Source: Candidatus Nanopelagicales bacterium (GTDB taxonomy: Bacteria > Actinomycetota > Actinomycetes > S36-B12 > UBA5976). Taken from it: a stretch of DNA of 47,600 bases. Where the stretch lies: assembly GCA_016463095.1 (NCBI GenBank), contig JAEMSA010000009.1, positions 1 to 47,600 on the forward strand, written 5' to 3'. Positions 23,579 through 34,016 of this stretch are shown one piece after another. Position 1 is the first letter of the stretch, and every line of letters starts with the position of its first letter. The notes below the pieces were generated by a model. That model saw nothing but the letters and a program-made list of their open reading frames with translations, was not told the origin of the DNA and ran no database searches. The position numbers were made by a program, and so were the translations under genes.

Positions 23579-24568
23579 GTGGCCGATATAGAAACCGTAA
23601 CCAGTAAGCGGCTTCTACTTGCCACAGGTCGTTCCCACCCAGCATTAGCTGAAGCCGTTGCTCGCGAACTTGGTGTGGAGTTAGCAAAACTTTCTGCTTA
23701 TGACTTTGCTAATGGTGAAATATTTGTTCGTTTCGAAGAATCAGTTCGTGGTACAGATGCATTCGTATTGCAATCACACACTTTCCCCATTAACAAATGG
23801 ATCATGGAACAACTACTACTAGTTGATGCCTTAAGAAGAGCATCAGCTCGAAGAATTTCAGTGATCATGCCTTATTACGGTTATGCCCGCCAAGATAAAA
23901 AACACAGAGGCCGTGAACCAATTTCTGCTCGACTAATGGCTGACTTACTTAAAACAGCTGGTGCTGATCGAATCATGACAGTTGATTTGCACACCTCCCA
24001 AATTCAAGGATTCTTTGATGGACCAGTGGATCATTTGTTCGCAATTAAAATTTTGGCTGAACATGTGCAATCAAAATATGATCGAAGCGAAATAACAATT
24101 GTTTCCCCAGATTCAGGTCGAGTAAGAGTTGCTGAACGTTGGACAGATATTCTTGGTTCCCCTTTAGCAATCATTCACAAACGTAGAGATCCAGATGTAC
24201 CAAACGAAGTAAAAATGTTTGAAGTGGTGGGTGAAGTTAAAGATCGTGTTTGTGTGCTGGTGGATGACATGATCGACACCGGTGGCACCATTGTGAAAGC
24301 TGCGGAAACTTTATTTGAATACGGTGCCAAAGCAGTAATAGTTACGGCCACTCACGGAATTTTGTCCGGTAAAGCAGCAGAAAAACTGCAAGGCTCCCGT
24401 ATCGCCGAAGTAGTAGTAACAGATACTTTGCCAATTGTTCCTGAAGCAAGATTTAATAAATTGACCATTTTGCCGATAGCCCCAATGATTGCCAATGCAG
24501 TTAGAGAAGTTTTCCATGAAGGATCTGTGACTAGCTTGTTTGATGAAAGACAACCTTCACTGTTTTAG
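23579..24568 (+). CDS. prs: ribose-phosphate pyrophosphokinase
   Basis: This enzyme makes PRPP from ribose-5-phosphate and ATP for nucleotides, His and Trp. The 329-aa protein shows the ATP-contact region ASARRISVIMPYYGYARQD, the metal/ATP residues DLHTSQIQGFFD, and the PRPP loop VLVDDMIDTGGT. The frame has an earlier TTG at 23561, but AAAAGGGA lies 6 bases before the GTG at 23579, which I choose. It follows glmU by 56 bases. Confidence 0.95.
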   Translation: MADIETVTSKRLLLATGRSHPALAEAVARELGVELAKLSAYDFANGEIFVRFEESVRGTDAFVLQSHTFPINKWIMEQLLLVDALRRASARRISVIMPYYGYARQDKKHRGREPISARLMADLLKTAGADRIMTVDLHTSQIQGFFDGPVDHLFAIKILAEHVQSKYDRSEITIVSPDSGRVRVAERWTDILGSPLAIIHKRRDPDVPNEVKMFEVVGEVKDRVCVLVDDMIDTGGTIVKAAETLFEYGAKAVIVTATHGILSGKAAEKLQGSRIAEVVVTDTLPIVPEARFNKLTILPIAPMIANAVREVFHEGSVTSLFDERQPSLF

Positions 24569-24680
24569 AACAAATTTGACCTCGAAGGCAACCTGAAAAT
24601 GCACCACCGGTAATCTGCTAATTACGCAATTCGGCGAGGGTGACTAGATCACCGTGATCGACGGAAAGGTTCGATTAATT

Positions 24681-25208
24681 ATGGCTAAAAAAGAAACAGT
24701 ATTTTCACTCAGTGCCCAAAAACGAGACAACTTCGGTAAGGGTGCATCACGTCGTGATCGTCAAAACGATCGCATTCCAGCTGTTGTTTATGGCAAAGAC
24801 CAAACACCAGTTCACGTTTCACTAGATCATCACAGTGCATCATTAATTTTGCGTGTTCCTTACGTAACAATTAATTTGGAACTTGATGGCCAAAAATTTG
24901 TGGTTGCTCCAAGAGAAATTCAAAAAGATCCCATTAAGCCAATTTACAAACACGTTGACTTAGTTGTCTTAAACGAAAAAGAGCAAAAAGAAAGATTAGC
25001 TTTGGCAGACAGAGCTGATGAAATTGCTGCTGCTGCTCTTAAAGTTCGTCTGGAAATTGCTGCTAAGTCCAAAATGGATCTGGGCGAAGTTGCTGCTGTT
25101 GTGCCCGTTGCTGCTGATGGAACCGCTGTACCTGCTGCTGATGGAACCGCTGCTCCAGCTCCTGCTGCTGATGCTAAAGATGCACCAGCGGATAAAGACA
25201 AAAAATAA
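24681..25208 (+). CDS. rplY: 50S ribosomal protein L25 (general stress protein Ctc type)
   Basis: L25 binds 5S rRNA in the central protuberance. The 175-aa protein from ATG 24681 has the N-terminal 5S-binding domain (GKGASRRDRQNDRIPAVVYG) and the beta domain of the long CTC form. An Ala/Asp/Pro-rich tail follows that contains a duplicated AADGTA unit. A GTG at 24654 is in frame, but GGAAAGG fits the ATG. A hairpin GGTGA-5-TCACC at 24639-24653 lies in the leader. It is followed by pth, as in many actinobacteria. Confidence 0.93.
   Translation: MAKKETVFSLSAQKRDNFGKGASRRDRQNDRIPAVVYGKDQTPVHVSLDHHSASLILRVPYVTINLELDGQKFVVAPREIQKDPIKPIYKHVDLVVLNEKEQKERLALADRADEIAAAALKVRLEIAAKSKMDLGEVAAVVPVAADGTAVPAADGTAAPAPAADAKDAPADKDKK
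25110..25152 (+). repeat. 24-bp tandem repeat in the rplY tail
   Basis: A 19-bp identical block is present at 25110-25128 and 25134-25152 (period 24). It encodes the duplicated AADGTA segment in the acidic tail of L25. It is in frame and likely slippage-derived. Confidence 0.85.
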
Positions 25209-25248
25209 TTAAGGTTTAAAAACCTAAACAACAAAGTAAGGCGAGTAA

Positions 25249-25830
25249 ATGACTGACTCACCATGGTTAGTCATTGGCCTAGGCAATCCCGGGCCTGATT
25301 ACAAAAATACTCGCCACAATGTTGGGGCAATGATAATCGACCAAGTCATTAGTGACTTAGGTGAAAAATTAGCCCATAACAAAAAAGTCACCTCAGATGT
25401 TTGCGAAGCAAGATTAGGTACTAAAAGAGTTGTGTTAGCAACATTGAGAAGTTATATGAATGAATCCGGTGGACCAACTTCAGCATTAATGAATTTTTAT
25501 AAAATTCCGGTAGAAAACATGGTGGTATTACACGATGAGTTAGATTTGCCATTTGGTGAAATCAGAATCAAACAAGGTGGCGGCGATAACGGCCATAACG
25601 GTTTGAAATCAATTAGAGGCTCAATTAATTCAGGAGAATTTATTAGGATTCGTTTAGGAATTGGTCGACCACCAGGACCAATGGATCCAGGTGACTTTGT
25701 CTTAAAACCTTTTAATTTCTTTGAAAAATCTCAAATGACAGATTATTTACAATTCGGGGCAAAATCTTTATCCGACATTGTCAACCTAGGTGTAGATCAG
25801 GCACAAAATTTAAACAACGGTAATGCCTAA
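25249..25830 (+). CDS. pth: peptidyl-tRNA hydrolase
   Basis: Pth releases tRNA from prematurely dropped peptidyl-tRNA. The 193-aa protein begins WLVIGLGNPGPDYKNTRHNV with the catalytic His, continues with LRSYMNESGGP, HDELDLPFGEIRIK (catalytic Asp) and GGGDNGHNGLKSI. AAGGCGAG precedes the ATG. Its TAA is directly followed by the ATG of the CysQ-like gene. Confidence 0.95.
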   Translation: MTDSPWLVIGLGNPGPDYKNTRHNVGAMIIDQVISDLGEKLAHNKKVTSDVCEARLGTKRVVLATLRSYMNESGGPTSALMNFYKIPVENMVVLHDELDLPFGEIRIKQGGGDNGHNGLKSIRGSINSGEFIRIRLGIGRPPGPMDPGDFVLKPFNFFEKSQMTDYLQFGAKSLSDIVNLGVDQAQNLNNGNA

Positions 25831-26607
25831 ATGAAAGATGAATCTGATTTAGCACTGGCTCGAAGATTAGCTATTGAAGCAGGAAAAATACTGGCAGAGC
25901 ACAGGAAAAATAATCCTGTGCCAGAAGATGTGACCAAAAGAAAAGAATACGGGCAAGTAGCAGATCGTTTAAGTCATAACTTTTTGATGGATTCATTTGC
26001 ACAGGCCAGACCAAATGATTTGGTATTAAGTGAAGAAGGAACTGATCCAACCGCGAGGCTTAATTCGAGAAGATGTTGGATTATTGATCCTCTGGATGGA
26101 ACTTTCTATTTCGCAAACAATAGAAACGATTTTGCTGTGCAAATTGCGTTATGGGAAAAAGATTGCCCGCAAAGTGCAAATATTTCTGCGGCTGCAGTTT
26201 CGATGCCAATTCAAGAAACAATTTATGACACTTCAAAAGTTATAACAGCAACTAAATCACACGAAATTCCCAGATTATTGGTTTCTGGGTCAAGACCACC
26301 ATTAGAAATGCCCAAGCTGACAGCAATTTTTGATGAAGTATTTGGTGGAGTAGAAATTAAGAGTGTGGGCTCAGTTGGTGCCAAAGTTGTACAAATATTG
26401 GAAGGTAATGCCGATTTGTATGTGCACACCACCGGATTTTATGAATGGGATATTGCTGCACCTTTAGCAATTGCTATTGCTGGAGGACTATCAGTATGCG
26501 ACATTAAAGGTAATCCGCTGATACTAAATAAAGAAAATGTCCGTGTGGAAAATGTCATCATTTGTCGTCCTGAACTACTCAAGGTTGTGTTACAGGCAGT
26601 TGCATGA
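25831..26607 (+). CDS. inositol-monophosphatase-superfamily phosphatase, CysQ-like
   Basis: This is a lithium-sensitive Mg-dependent phosphatase fold. The metal-binding motif WIIDPLDGTFYFANNRNDFA and LSEEGT supply acidic ligands, and YEWDIAAPLAIAIAGG is the second signature. The order WIIDPxDGT...DFAVQIALWE resembles actinobacterial CysQ, which hydrolyses 3'-phosphoadenosine 5'-phosphate, better than it resembles HisN. Substrate choice is inference. It is sandwiched without gaps between pth and mfd (4-base overlap with mfd), so its expression should follow those genes. Length 258 aa is normal. Confidence 0.82.
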   Translation: MKDESDLALARRLAIEAGKILAEHRKNNPVPEDVTKRKEYGQVADRLSHNFLMDSFAQARPNDLVLSEEGTDPTARLNSRRCWIIDPLDGTFYFANNRNDFAVQIALWEKDCPQSANISAAAVSMPIQETIYDTSKVITATKSHEIPRLLVSGSRPPLEMPKLTAIFDEVFGGVEIKSVGSVGAKVVQILEGNADLYVHTTGFYEWDIAAPLAIAIAGGLSVCDIKGNPLILNKENVRVENVIICRPELLKVVLQAVA

Positions 26608-29600
26608 GTCTAAAATTAGTATTGGAAGAAATAACCAAAGTTGAACCTTGGCTTAAAATTGCTCAAGCACTAAATAGTGAATCAACTTACAAAATTGCTA
26701 GCCCCAATTCACTATTTCCTATTATTGCCAATCACGTCGCAAAGAACTCAGCAGGAGTTTTATTAGCTGTGACCTCCAATGCCAGGGAGGCAGAAGATTT
26801 AGCACATGCTTTAAAGCTGTGGCATAAAGATTTGTCTGTAGCAGAATTTCCTGCTTGGGAAACACTTCCGCACGAAAAAATTGCGCCAACATCAGACATT
26901 GTGGGAAGAAGAATTAGTGTTATCAGACGCCTGATTCATCCTGATGACAAATTCAAAGAAGCAGCAAAATTAGATGTGGTAGTTGCCCCAGTTAGATCTT
27001 TGATGCAACCATTGCTTGCCTCATTAGCAGAAATTGAACCATTAGCTCTTAATGTTGGTGACTCTATTGATTTAACCCAAGCTGTTACCAAACTTGTGGA
27101 AATTGGTTATGAACGAGTTGAAATGGTAGAAAGACGCGGGCATATTGCTGTGCGTGGTGGAATTCTGGATGTATTTGTGCCCGGACATGAGCACCCGTTA
27201 CGTGTGGAATTCTTTGGCGATGATGTTGAAGAAATAAGAAACTTTTCAGTAGCAGATCAAAGAAGTTTAGAAATAGCTCCGCACGGACTATGGGCACCTG
27301 CCTGTTATGAACCATTTTTAAATGAAGAATTTGAACCAGTTGGAAAATTACAACTATTTACAGACCTATTCCCTAAAAACAGTGTGGTGTTATTAAGTGA
27401 TGCTGAAAAAGTAAAAACTAGGGCAGCAGAAGTTCTAAAAACTTCTGAAGAATTTTTGAACGCTGCTTGGCTGAGTGCATCTCTGGGTGGAAATATTCCA
27501 CAAGAAGTTGCTTTAGGTAGTTTTAAAGATTTAGCAACATTAGAGAAAAATGCTTTACAAAAAGATTTAAAATGGTGGCAAGTCAGCCCCTTTGTAGGTC
27601 ATGTTGATGATGAGAAAAACTTTGATGTCATTGATTTGAAAGCCCGGGTCCTGGATGGATTCAGGGGAGATTTCACTGCTGTTATAACAGAACTTCGAAA
27701 CAAATTAAGTCTTAAATGGAAAATTGTTATTGCCTCAGCAGGGGCAGGATCAGCTCAACGTTATTTGGAACAATTATCAGGCGCTGATTTAGCAGCAAAA
27801 ATAACTGATAATGAATTAGCAAACAACTTAGTCAATATCTATATTTCTGATATTTCTCACGGCTTCTCATTGCCCGAACAACAATTATTAGTAATTTCTG
27901 ACACAGACATTGTGGGCATGAGATCAAGTATGAAAGATGTTTCCAAATTACCCACCAAAAGAAAAAACAGTATTGATGTTTTAACTTTGGTTCCAGGTGA
28001 TTACATAGTTCATGAACAACACGGTGTTGGTAAATATGTGGAAATGACAAGTCGAACTATTGGCCAAGCCACCAGAGAATATTTAGTTATTGAATACGCG
28101 GCATCTAAAAGAGGACAACCCGCAGATCGATTATTTGTACCCACCGATCAACTAGATCAAATCACTAAATTTATTGGCGGTGAAATACCTGCGCTAAGTC
28201 GTTTAGGTGGAATTGATTGGGAGAAAACTAAAGGCAGAGCCAGAAAAGCTGTTAAGCAAATAGCTGCTGAATTAATCAGACTTTATGCTGCCCGACAAGC
28301 ATCAAAAGGTTTTGCTTTTTCTGCAGATACTCCATGGCAGCGAGAACTTGAAGACGCATTTGCTTATGTAGAAACACCTGATCAGCTTTCCTGCATAAAC
28401 GAAGTTAAAAAAGACATGGAAAATACTGTGCCCATGGATCGAGTTGTGGCCGGTGATGTGGGATATGGCAAAACCGAAATTGCTGTGCGTGCTGCCTTTA
28501 AAGCAACACAAGACGGAAAACAGGTAGCAATACTTGTGCCAACCACATTATTGGTGCAGCAACATTTCAATACTTTCAGTGAAAGATATTCCCCTTTTCC
28601 CATAAAAGTTAAACCATTATCAAGGTTTCAAAGCACCAAGGAAATAAATGAAACACTTGCAGGAATTGCTGATGGCACAGTTGATGTGGTGATTGGCACA
28701 CATCGGTTATTAACCTCTGATGTCAGATTTAAAGATTTAGGTTTAGTGGTGATTGATGAAGAACAAAGATTTGGGGTGGAACATAAAGAACACCTAAAAG
28801 CTTTAAAAACAAATGTTGATTTCTTAACAATGACAGCTACACCTATTCCTCGAACCTTAGAAATGTCTTTAACCGGTATCAGGGAAATGTCGGTCATTCA
28901 AACACCACCAGAAGATCGTTTACCGGTGTTAACTTTTGTGGGCGCTTATGACAAACGACAAGTGGCTGCAGCAATTAGAAGAGAATTATTGCGTGAAGGG
29001 CAAGTATTTTTTGTTCACAACAGAGTTTCTAGTATCAATCGAATCACCCAAGAATTACAAGAATTGGTGCCAGAAGCAAAATTTGCAATTGCACATGGCC
29101 AAATGAATGAACATGAATTAGAGCAAGTAATTATAGATTTTTGGGCCCAAAAATATGATGTGTTAGTTTCCACCACCATTGTGGAATCAGGCTTAGATAT
29201 TCCAAATGCCAACACTTTAATTGTTGACCGAGCTGATGTTTTTGGTTTATCTCAGCTACATCAAATCAGAGGCAGAGTTGGTAGAGCCAGAGAAAGAGCT
29301 TACGCATATTTCTTTTATCCCGAAGAAAAACCTTTAACTGAAAATGCTTACGACCGGTTAGCCACAATCGCACAACACACAGATCTTGGATCAGGAATGG
29401 CTGTGGCCTTAAAAGACTTAGAAATTCGTGGTGCTGGAAACATTTTGGGTGGCGAACAATCAGGTCATATTGCTGAAGTTGGATTTGATTTATATGTCAG
29501 ATTAGTTGGGGAAGCATTAGCGGTAGCAAAAGGTGAAGCACCCAAAGTTGATACAGAAATCAAAATTGAGCTTTCCCTTGATGCTCATCTTCCACATGAT

Positions 29601-30026
29601 TACATCAAAGAAGAAAGACTTCGTATGCAAATTTATCGACGTCTAGCAGAAGTCACTGCTGAATCTGAAGTATTAAATATTGCTGAAGAACTATTAGATA
29701 GATTCGGCAAATTTGGTTCCCCGGTAGAGATCTTGTTAGCTATTGCCAAATTACGGGTACTGGCTCGAAAAGTAGGCGTTAGTGAAATTGTGCAACAAGG
29801 AAAAGTTATCAGATTTGCACCACTTGAATTACCAGAATCGCGAATCCTTAGACTTAATCGCCTGTACCCAGGAACCCAAGTTCGTGCAACGGTACGTTCG
29901 ATTCAAGTACCTGCACCATTAACAGCACTTGTTAATGGTCAAGTATTAAAGAATCAAGCATTACTTGATTGGATTACAGATTTATTCAATCAAGTTTTTG
30001 AAGACGAATTGAAGGGAACACCGTGA
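26604..30026 (+). CDS. mfd: transcription-repair coupling factor
   Basis: Mfd pushes stalled RNA polymerase off damaged DNA and recruits UvrA. The 1140-aa protein has, in order, a UvrB-homology N-terminal region, a CarD-like RNAP-interaction domain (PGDYIVHEQHGVGKYVEM, near residue 465), the translocase motor with Walker A GDVGYGKTEIAVRAA (near 616) and DEEQRFG (near 718), motif VI QIRGRVGRARERAYAY, and the C-terminal TRCF autoinhibitory domain. Together with the photolyases it forms a strong UV-repair complement. It overlaps its neighbours by 4 bases on both sides. Confidence 0.96.
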   Translation: MSLKLVLEEITKVEPWLKIAQALNSESTYKIASPNSLFPIIANHVAKNSAGVLLAVTSNAREAEDLAHALKLWHKDLSVAEFPAWETLPHEKIAPTSDIVGRRISVIRRLIHPDDKFKEAAKLDVVVAPVRSLMQPLLASLAEIEPLALNVGDSIDLTQAVTKLVEIGYERVEMVERRGHIAVRGGILDVFVPGHEHPLRVEFFGDDVEEIRNFSVADQRSLEIAPHGLWAPACYEPFLNEEFEPVGKLQLFTDLFPKNSVVLLSDAEKVKTRAAEVLKTSEEFLNAAWLSASLGGNIPQEVALGSFKDLATLEKNALQKDLKWWQVSPFVGHVDDEKNFDVIDLKARVLDGFRGDFTAVITELRNKLSLKWKIVIASAGAGSAQRYLEQLSGADLAAKITDNELANNLVNIYISDISHGFSLPEQQLLVISDTDIVGMRSSMKDVSKLPTKRKNSIDVLTLVPGDYIVHEQHGVGKYVEMTSRTIGQATREYLVIEYAASKRGQPADRLFVPTDQLDQITKFIGGEIPALSRLGGIDWEKTKGRARKAVKQIAAELIRLYAARQASKGFAFSADTPWQRELEDAFAYVETPDQLSCINEVKKDMENTVPMDRVVAGDVGYGKTEIAVRAAFKATQDGKQVAILVPTTLLVQQHFNTFSERYSPFPIKVKPLSRFQSTKEINETLAGIADGTVDVVIGTHRLLTSDVRFKDLGLVVIDEEQRFGVEHKEHLKALKTNVDFLTMTATPIPRTLEMSLTGIREMSVIQTPPEDRLPVLTFVGAYDKRQVAAAIRRELLREGQVFFVHNRVSSINRITQELQELVPEAKFAIAHGQMNEHELEQVIIDFWAQKYDVLVSTTIVESGLDIPNANTLIVDRADVFGLSQLHQIRGRVGRARERAYAYFFYPEEKPLTENAYDRLATIAQHTDLGSGMAVALKDLEIRGAGNILGGEQSGHIAEVGFDLYVRLVGEALAVAKGEAPKVDTEIKIELSLDAHLPHDYIKEERLRMQIYRRLAEVTAESEVLNIAEELLDRFGKFGSPVEILLAIAKLRVLARKVGVSEIVQQGKVIRFAPLELPESRILRLNRLYPGTQVRATVRSIQVPAPLTALVNGQVLKNQALLDWITDLFNQVFEDELKGTP

Positions 30027-30643
30027 AGAAGCAACTAAAGAAAGTATTGGGCTTACTTTTTGTTTCCAGTGTTCTTATTGCCTGTGGTCAACAAAACCCA
30101 GGAACAGCCGCATTTGTGGGAGATACTCGAATAACTTCTGATCAATTAAGTGTTTACTTGGATGATTTAAGAGCTGTTGTGCCCATTGAAAATAATGATC
30201 AAGGAACTGCTCAAACAAGAGGTATTCTTGCTCGGTTAATTATTGGTCAAATTATTAGTGAAGCGGTTGCTGAATCAAATGCCATTGTTGACCAAAGTTT
30301 AGTTGCTAAAGATTATGAAGCTTTAGAAAAACAATCTGGTGGAGCAGAGGCACTGGCTGTGTTTGCTGGATCAAGAAATGTGCCACCAATGTTAATTAAA
30401 GAAGTATTGAGTCAAAATCGCGCGATTGAAGCAATAGGTAAAGTCCTTCAACCAAATGCACCCGCATTAGTACAAAAAGCAAGAGGTGAGGGTTTACTTT
30501 TAAAGATTGCAAATTCTAAAAAAATTAAAATCAATCCCCGTTTTGGTTCCTGGGTTTCCGAAAATGGATCAATCGCACCTCCTGCTAATGAATTAAGTGA
30601 ACCTGCATTTACAAAGCCGATTGATCTACTTACAAACCCTTAA
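30023..30643 (+). CDS. SurA-N-like lipoprotein
   Basis: This 206-aa exported lipoprotein has a basic start, hydrophobic core and lipobox LIAC with the lipidated cysteine at residue 21. The mature part contains a SurA/PpiC-type chaperone N-terminal fold: AFVGDTRITSDQLSVYLDDL, then RGILARLIIGQIISEAV. It lacks a prolyl isomerase domain. I recall a similar lipoprotein between mfd and mazG in many actinobacteria. The GTG at 30023 overlaps the mfd stop and has AAGGGA 6 bases upstream. Its exact role in envelope protein folding is unknown. Confidence 0.8.
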   Translation: MKKQLKKVLGLLFVSSVLIACGQQNPGTAAFVGDTRITSDQLSVYLDDLRAVVPIENNDQGTAQTRGILARLIIGQIISEAVAESNAIVDQSLVAKDYEALEKQSGGAEALAVFAGSRNVPPMLIKEVLSQNRAIEAIGKVLQPNAPALVQKARGEGLLLKIANSKKIKINPRFGSWVSENGSIAPPANELSEPAFTKPIDLLTNP

Positions 30644-30647
30644 TTAA

Positions 30648-31325
30648 ATGGCAAAACATAATCCCCCAAGTAAAAATGGGGTAGCAGGCTTAATTGAATT
30701 AATGGAAATTCTGAGATCCAAAGATGGTTGCGCTTGGGACAATGAACAAACTCATCAAAGTTTAATCGAATATTTGTTAGAAGAATCTTTTGAATTTGCT
30801 GAAGCTGTTGAGTCAGGGGATCGACAAGCAATCAGAGAAGAATTAGGTGATGTCTTATTACAAGTAGTTTTTCATTCTCGAATTGCGCAAGAAGACAAAT
30901 TAGATCCTTTTAATATTGACGATGTTGCAAATGTAATAACTAACAAACTCATGAAGCGCCATCCTCATATATTTGGTGAAATTGGAGATTTAAGTAAAGA
31001 AGAAGTTGAGGCCAATTGGGAACAAATTAAAAGAAAAGAAAAAGGCAGAACTTCCATCACAGATGGGGTTCCCATCGCACTGCCGGCTCTAATGCATGCT
31101 GACAAATTGATCACCAGAGTTAAAAATGTGAAAGAAAATATTGCTCAGGTTGTTGAATCACCGGTATTAAACAGTGTCAAAGCTGAATTAAACAGTGATG
31201 CAGAAGTAGGTCAATTTTTGTTGTCATTTGTGGCAATGTGTAACGAAAAGAAAATTGATGCAGAAGCGGCGTTAAGAAAAGCTATCAGTGATTATCGAAC
31301 AGAAATTAAGAGATCAGAAAACTAA
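30648..31325 (+). CDS. mazG: nucleoside triphosphate pyrophosphohydrolase
   Basis: MazG hydrolyses NTPs and dNTPs, including oxidised ones, to the monophosphate. The 225-aa protein shows LMEILRSKDGCAWDNEQTHQ, the metal motif EESFEFAEAVESGD and IREELGDVLLQVVFHSRIA (the EExxE...ExxD arrangement), and KRHPHIFGEI. It contains a complete N-terminal MazG domain and a weaker second region. It follows the lipoprotein by 4 bases and ends 12 bases inside the convergent MpaB-like gene. Confidence 0.93.
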   Translation: MAKHNPPSKNGVAGLIELMEILRSKDGCAWDNEQTHQSLIEYLLEESFEFAEAVESGDRQAIREELGDVLLQVVFHSRIAQEDKLDPFNIDDVANVITNKLMKRHPHIFGEIGDLSKEEVEANWEQIKRKEKGRTSITDGVPIALPALMHADKLITRVKNVKENIAQVVESPVLNSVKAELNSDAEVGQFLLSFVAMCNEKKIDAEAALRKAISDYRTEIKRSEN

Positions 31326-32174
31326 ATTAATCTTCTTTTGCATACGTATTTCTGCTGCTTGCACATGAGGTCCCTTTTTAGCTTTATTAGGTAGCTTTAA
31401 CAACAATTTTCTTAAAATCTTTAAAGTTAAATTAGTGGAAGCATCAGCAAATCTTGGTCCTGCCAATGTTGAACCTCGCCAGGAATCTCCATACATTTTT
31501 CTTACCCATCTAGGCAAAGACGCAAATGAAAGACTGACCATTATTGCCCACATTATTTGGGAAGGGGTTAGGTATCTAAAGAATTTAGTCATGGGAGGTA
31601 AAAAGATAAATCGAGCAGATTGTCTAACAGCTTTATCTGCCACTAATTCATTACGCTTATTAACATAATAAGCCTTTAATTCATCAGTGTTTGATGGACA
31701 AATACTTGGATCTAAACCAATTAATTTAGCTGCAATTAGTTGTTCTTTCACATATCTATCTTGATCTGCTTTACTAAAATTCATTCCAGATCTCATCGCA
31801 ATATCAAGTAAAGAATCTGTGAAACCGTTATGAACCCATAACAGTAATTCAGGAACATCAAGTCCTAAAGCTTTGTGCATTGCTCTTACTTTTGAGGCAA
31901 CTCTGTCTGCTTCTTCTTTTGTGCCAAAAGAAATAATGCCGATGTATTCAGCAGTTCTTAGTAATCTGCCAAAAGGTTCTTCACGATAATTAGAATGTGC
32001 TTGGACACCACCAAATGCTTTTGGTTCTAAGGCTTGCAACAATAATGCTCTAACTCCACCCACCACAGCCATCACATCAGAATGAATTTTCCAAGTAATT
32101 GTTTCGGGACCAAAGTAACCTAAATCATTTGAAATGGTGTCAGGTGGTCCAAAGGTCAATTCCGGTGCAAGCAT
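31314..32174 (-). CDS. MpaB/DUF2236 family oxygenase-like protein
   Basis: This protein belongs to the heme-binding DUF2236 family that includes the rubber oxygenase Lcp and fungal MpaB. Recognisable segments are TWKIHSDVMAVVGGVRALLL, LRTAEYIGIISFG, VRAMHKAL and ELLLWVHNGFTDSLL. The histidines in these motifs are candidates for heme or metal binding. The C-terminal part has a hydrophobic stretch and a basic end. I choose ATG 32174 (286 aa), which has TAAATT 7 bases upstream; ATG 32180 is equally open. It is leftward, inserted between mazG and eno, which are usually close to each other in actinobacteria. The substrate is unknown. Confidence 0.75.
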   Translation of the reverse strand: MLAPELTFGPPDTISNDLGYFGPETITWKIHSDVMAVVGGVRALLLQALEPKAFGGVQAHSNYREEPFGRLLRTAEYIGIISFGTKEEADRVASKVRAMHKALGLDVPELLLWVHNGFTDSLLDIAMRSGMNFSKADQDRYVKEQLIAAKLIGLDPSICPSNTDELKAYYVNKRNELVADKAVRQSARFIFLPPMTKFFRYLTPSQIMWAIMVSLSFASLPRWVRKMYGDSWRGSTLAGPRFADASTNLTLKILRKLLLKLPNKAKKGPHVQAAEIRMQKKINLVF

Positions 32175-32181
32175 GCTCATA

Positions 32182-32187
32182 AATTTA
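32182..32187 (-). promoter_or_regulatory. candidate -10 box, MpaB-like gene (leaderless)
   Basis: TAAATT on the minus strand lies 7 bases before the ATG at 32174. The choice of start was made partly from this box, so the evidence is circular. Confidence 0.28.
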
Positions 32188-32217
32188 CACACTTCTATTG
32201 ACTGCACCACTCGAAGG

Positions 32218-32223
32218 TATGAT
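32218..32223 (+). promoter_or_regulatory. candidate -10 box, eno
   Basis: TATGAT lies 35 bases before the GTG of eno, leaving a short leader with a good AGGAG ribosome site. TTGACT at 32198 is only 14 bases upstream, too close to be an ideal -35. Confidence 0.3.
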
Positions 32224-32255
32224 GAAGGTACAAGAAAATAACTTAATAGGAGTAA

Positions 32256-33530
<1,275 letters not shown>

Positions 33531-33548
33531 CGCGGTTTATTAGTAGGT

Positions 33549-34016
33549 ATGAAAAGAAAAACAAAACTAGAGCGACCATCAATCAATGGTCGCTTAGTTG
33601 TTTTGCTTTCTGCGATCATCATTTTAATCCTGATGCTGGCCTCCCCGGTGAGAGATTTAGTTGCGCAAAGAGCAAGAATTACTGCACTTAAAATTCAAGT
33701 TCAACAAAGTGAAAAACAGGTTCAATTATTAAGAGAAATTCAACTTAAATGGAATGACCCAGAATTTATTGCTTCCCAAGCACGAGCTCGTTTACATTAT
33801 GTGATGCCTGGTGAAATAGTTTTTTCAGTAATTGGTTTAGACGCTAGTCCAGAGGTAACTTCAAACTCACCTGCTACAACTGCTTGGGCTGGAGAACCAT
33901 TACCACCACAGCCTTGGTACAAAAATCTTTATGATTCCTGGTTAGAAGCAGATACGGGACAAAAAGTTGTTAACGAAAATCAAACCACAGTTATTAGACC
34001 GAATGCACCGAAATGA
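33549..34016 (+). CDS. septum formation initiator protein, FtsB/DivIC type
   Basis: This 155-aa bitopic membrane protein has a basic cytoplasmic start, one transmembrane helix at about residues 14-33, a coiled coil (about 35-65, QQSEKQVQLLREIQLK) and the family signature WNDPEFIASQARARLHYVMP. It should join FtsL and FtsQ in the divisome. The remaining C-terminal tail is Pro/Trp-rich and low in similarity. The gene sits 18 bases after eno and overlaps DUF501 by 4 bases, the canonical actinobacterial context. Confidence 0.9.
   Translation: MKRKTKLERPSINGRLVVLLSAIIILILMLASPVRDLVAQRARITALKIQVQQSEKQVQLLREIQLKWNDPEFIASQARARLHYVMPGEIVFSVIGLDASPEVTSNSPATTAWAGEPLPPQPWYKNLYDSWLEADTGQKVVNENQTTVIRPNAPK

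Noticed and set aside
25212-25225. Hairpin AGGTT...AACCT between rplY and pth as a terminator
   Set aside because: Only 5 bp with no T-run; probably a chance feature in an operon that reads through.
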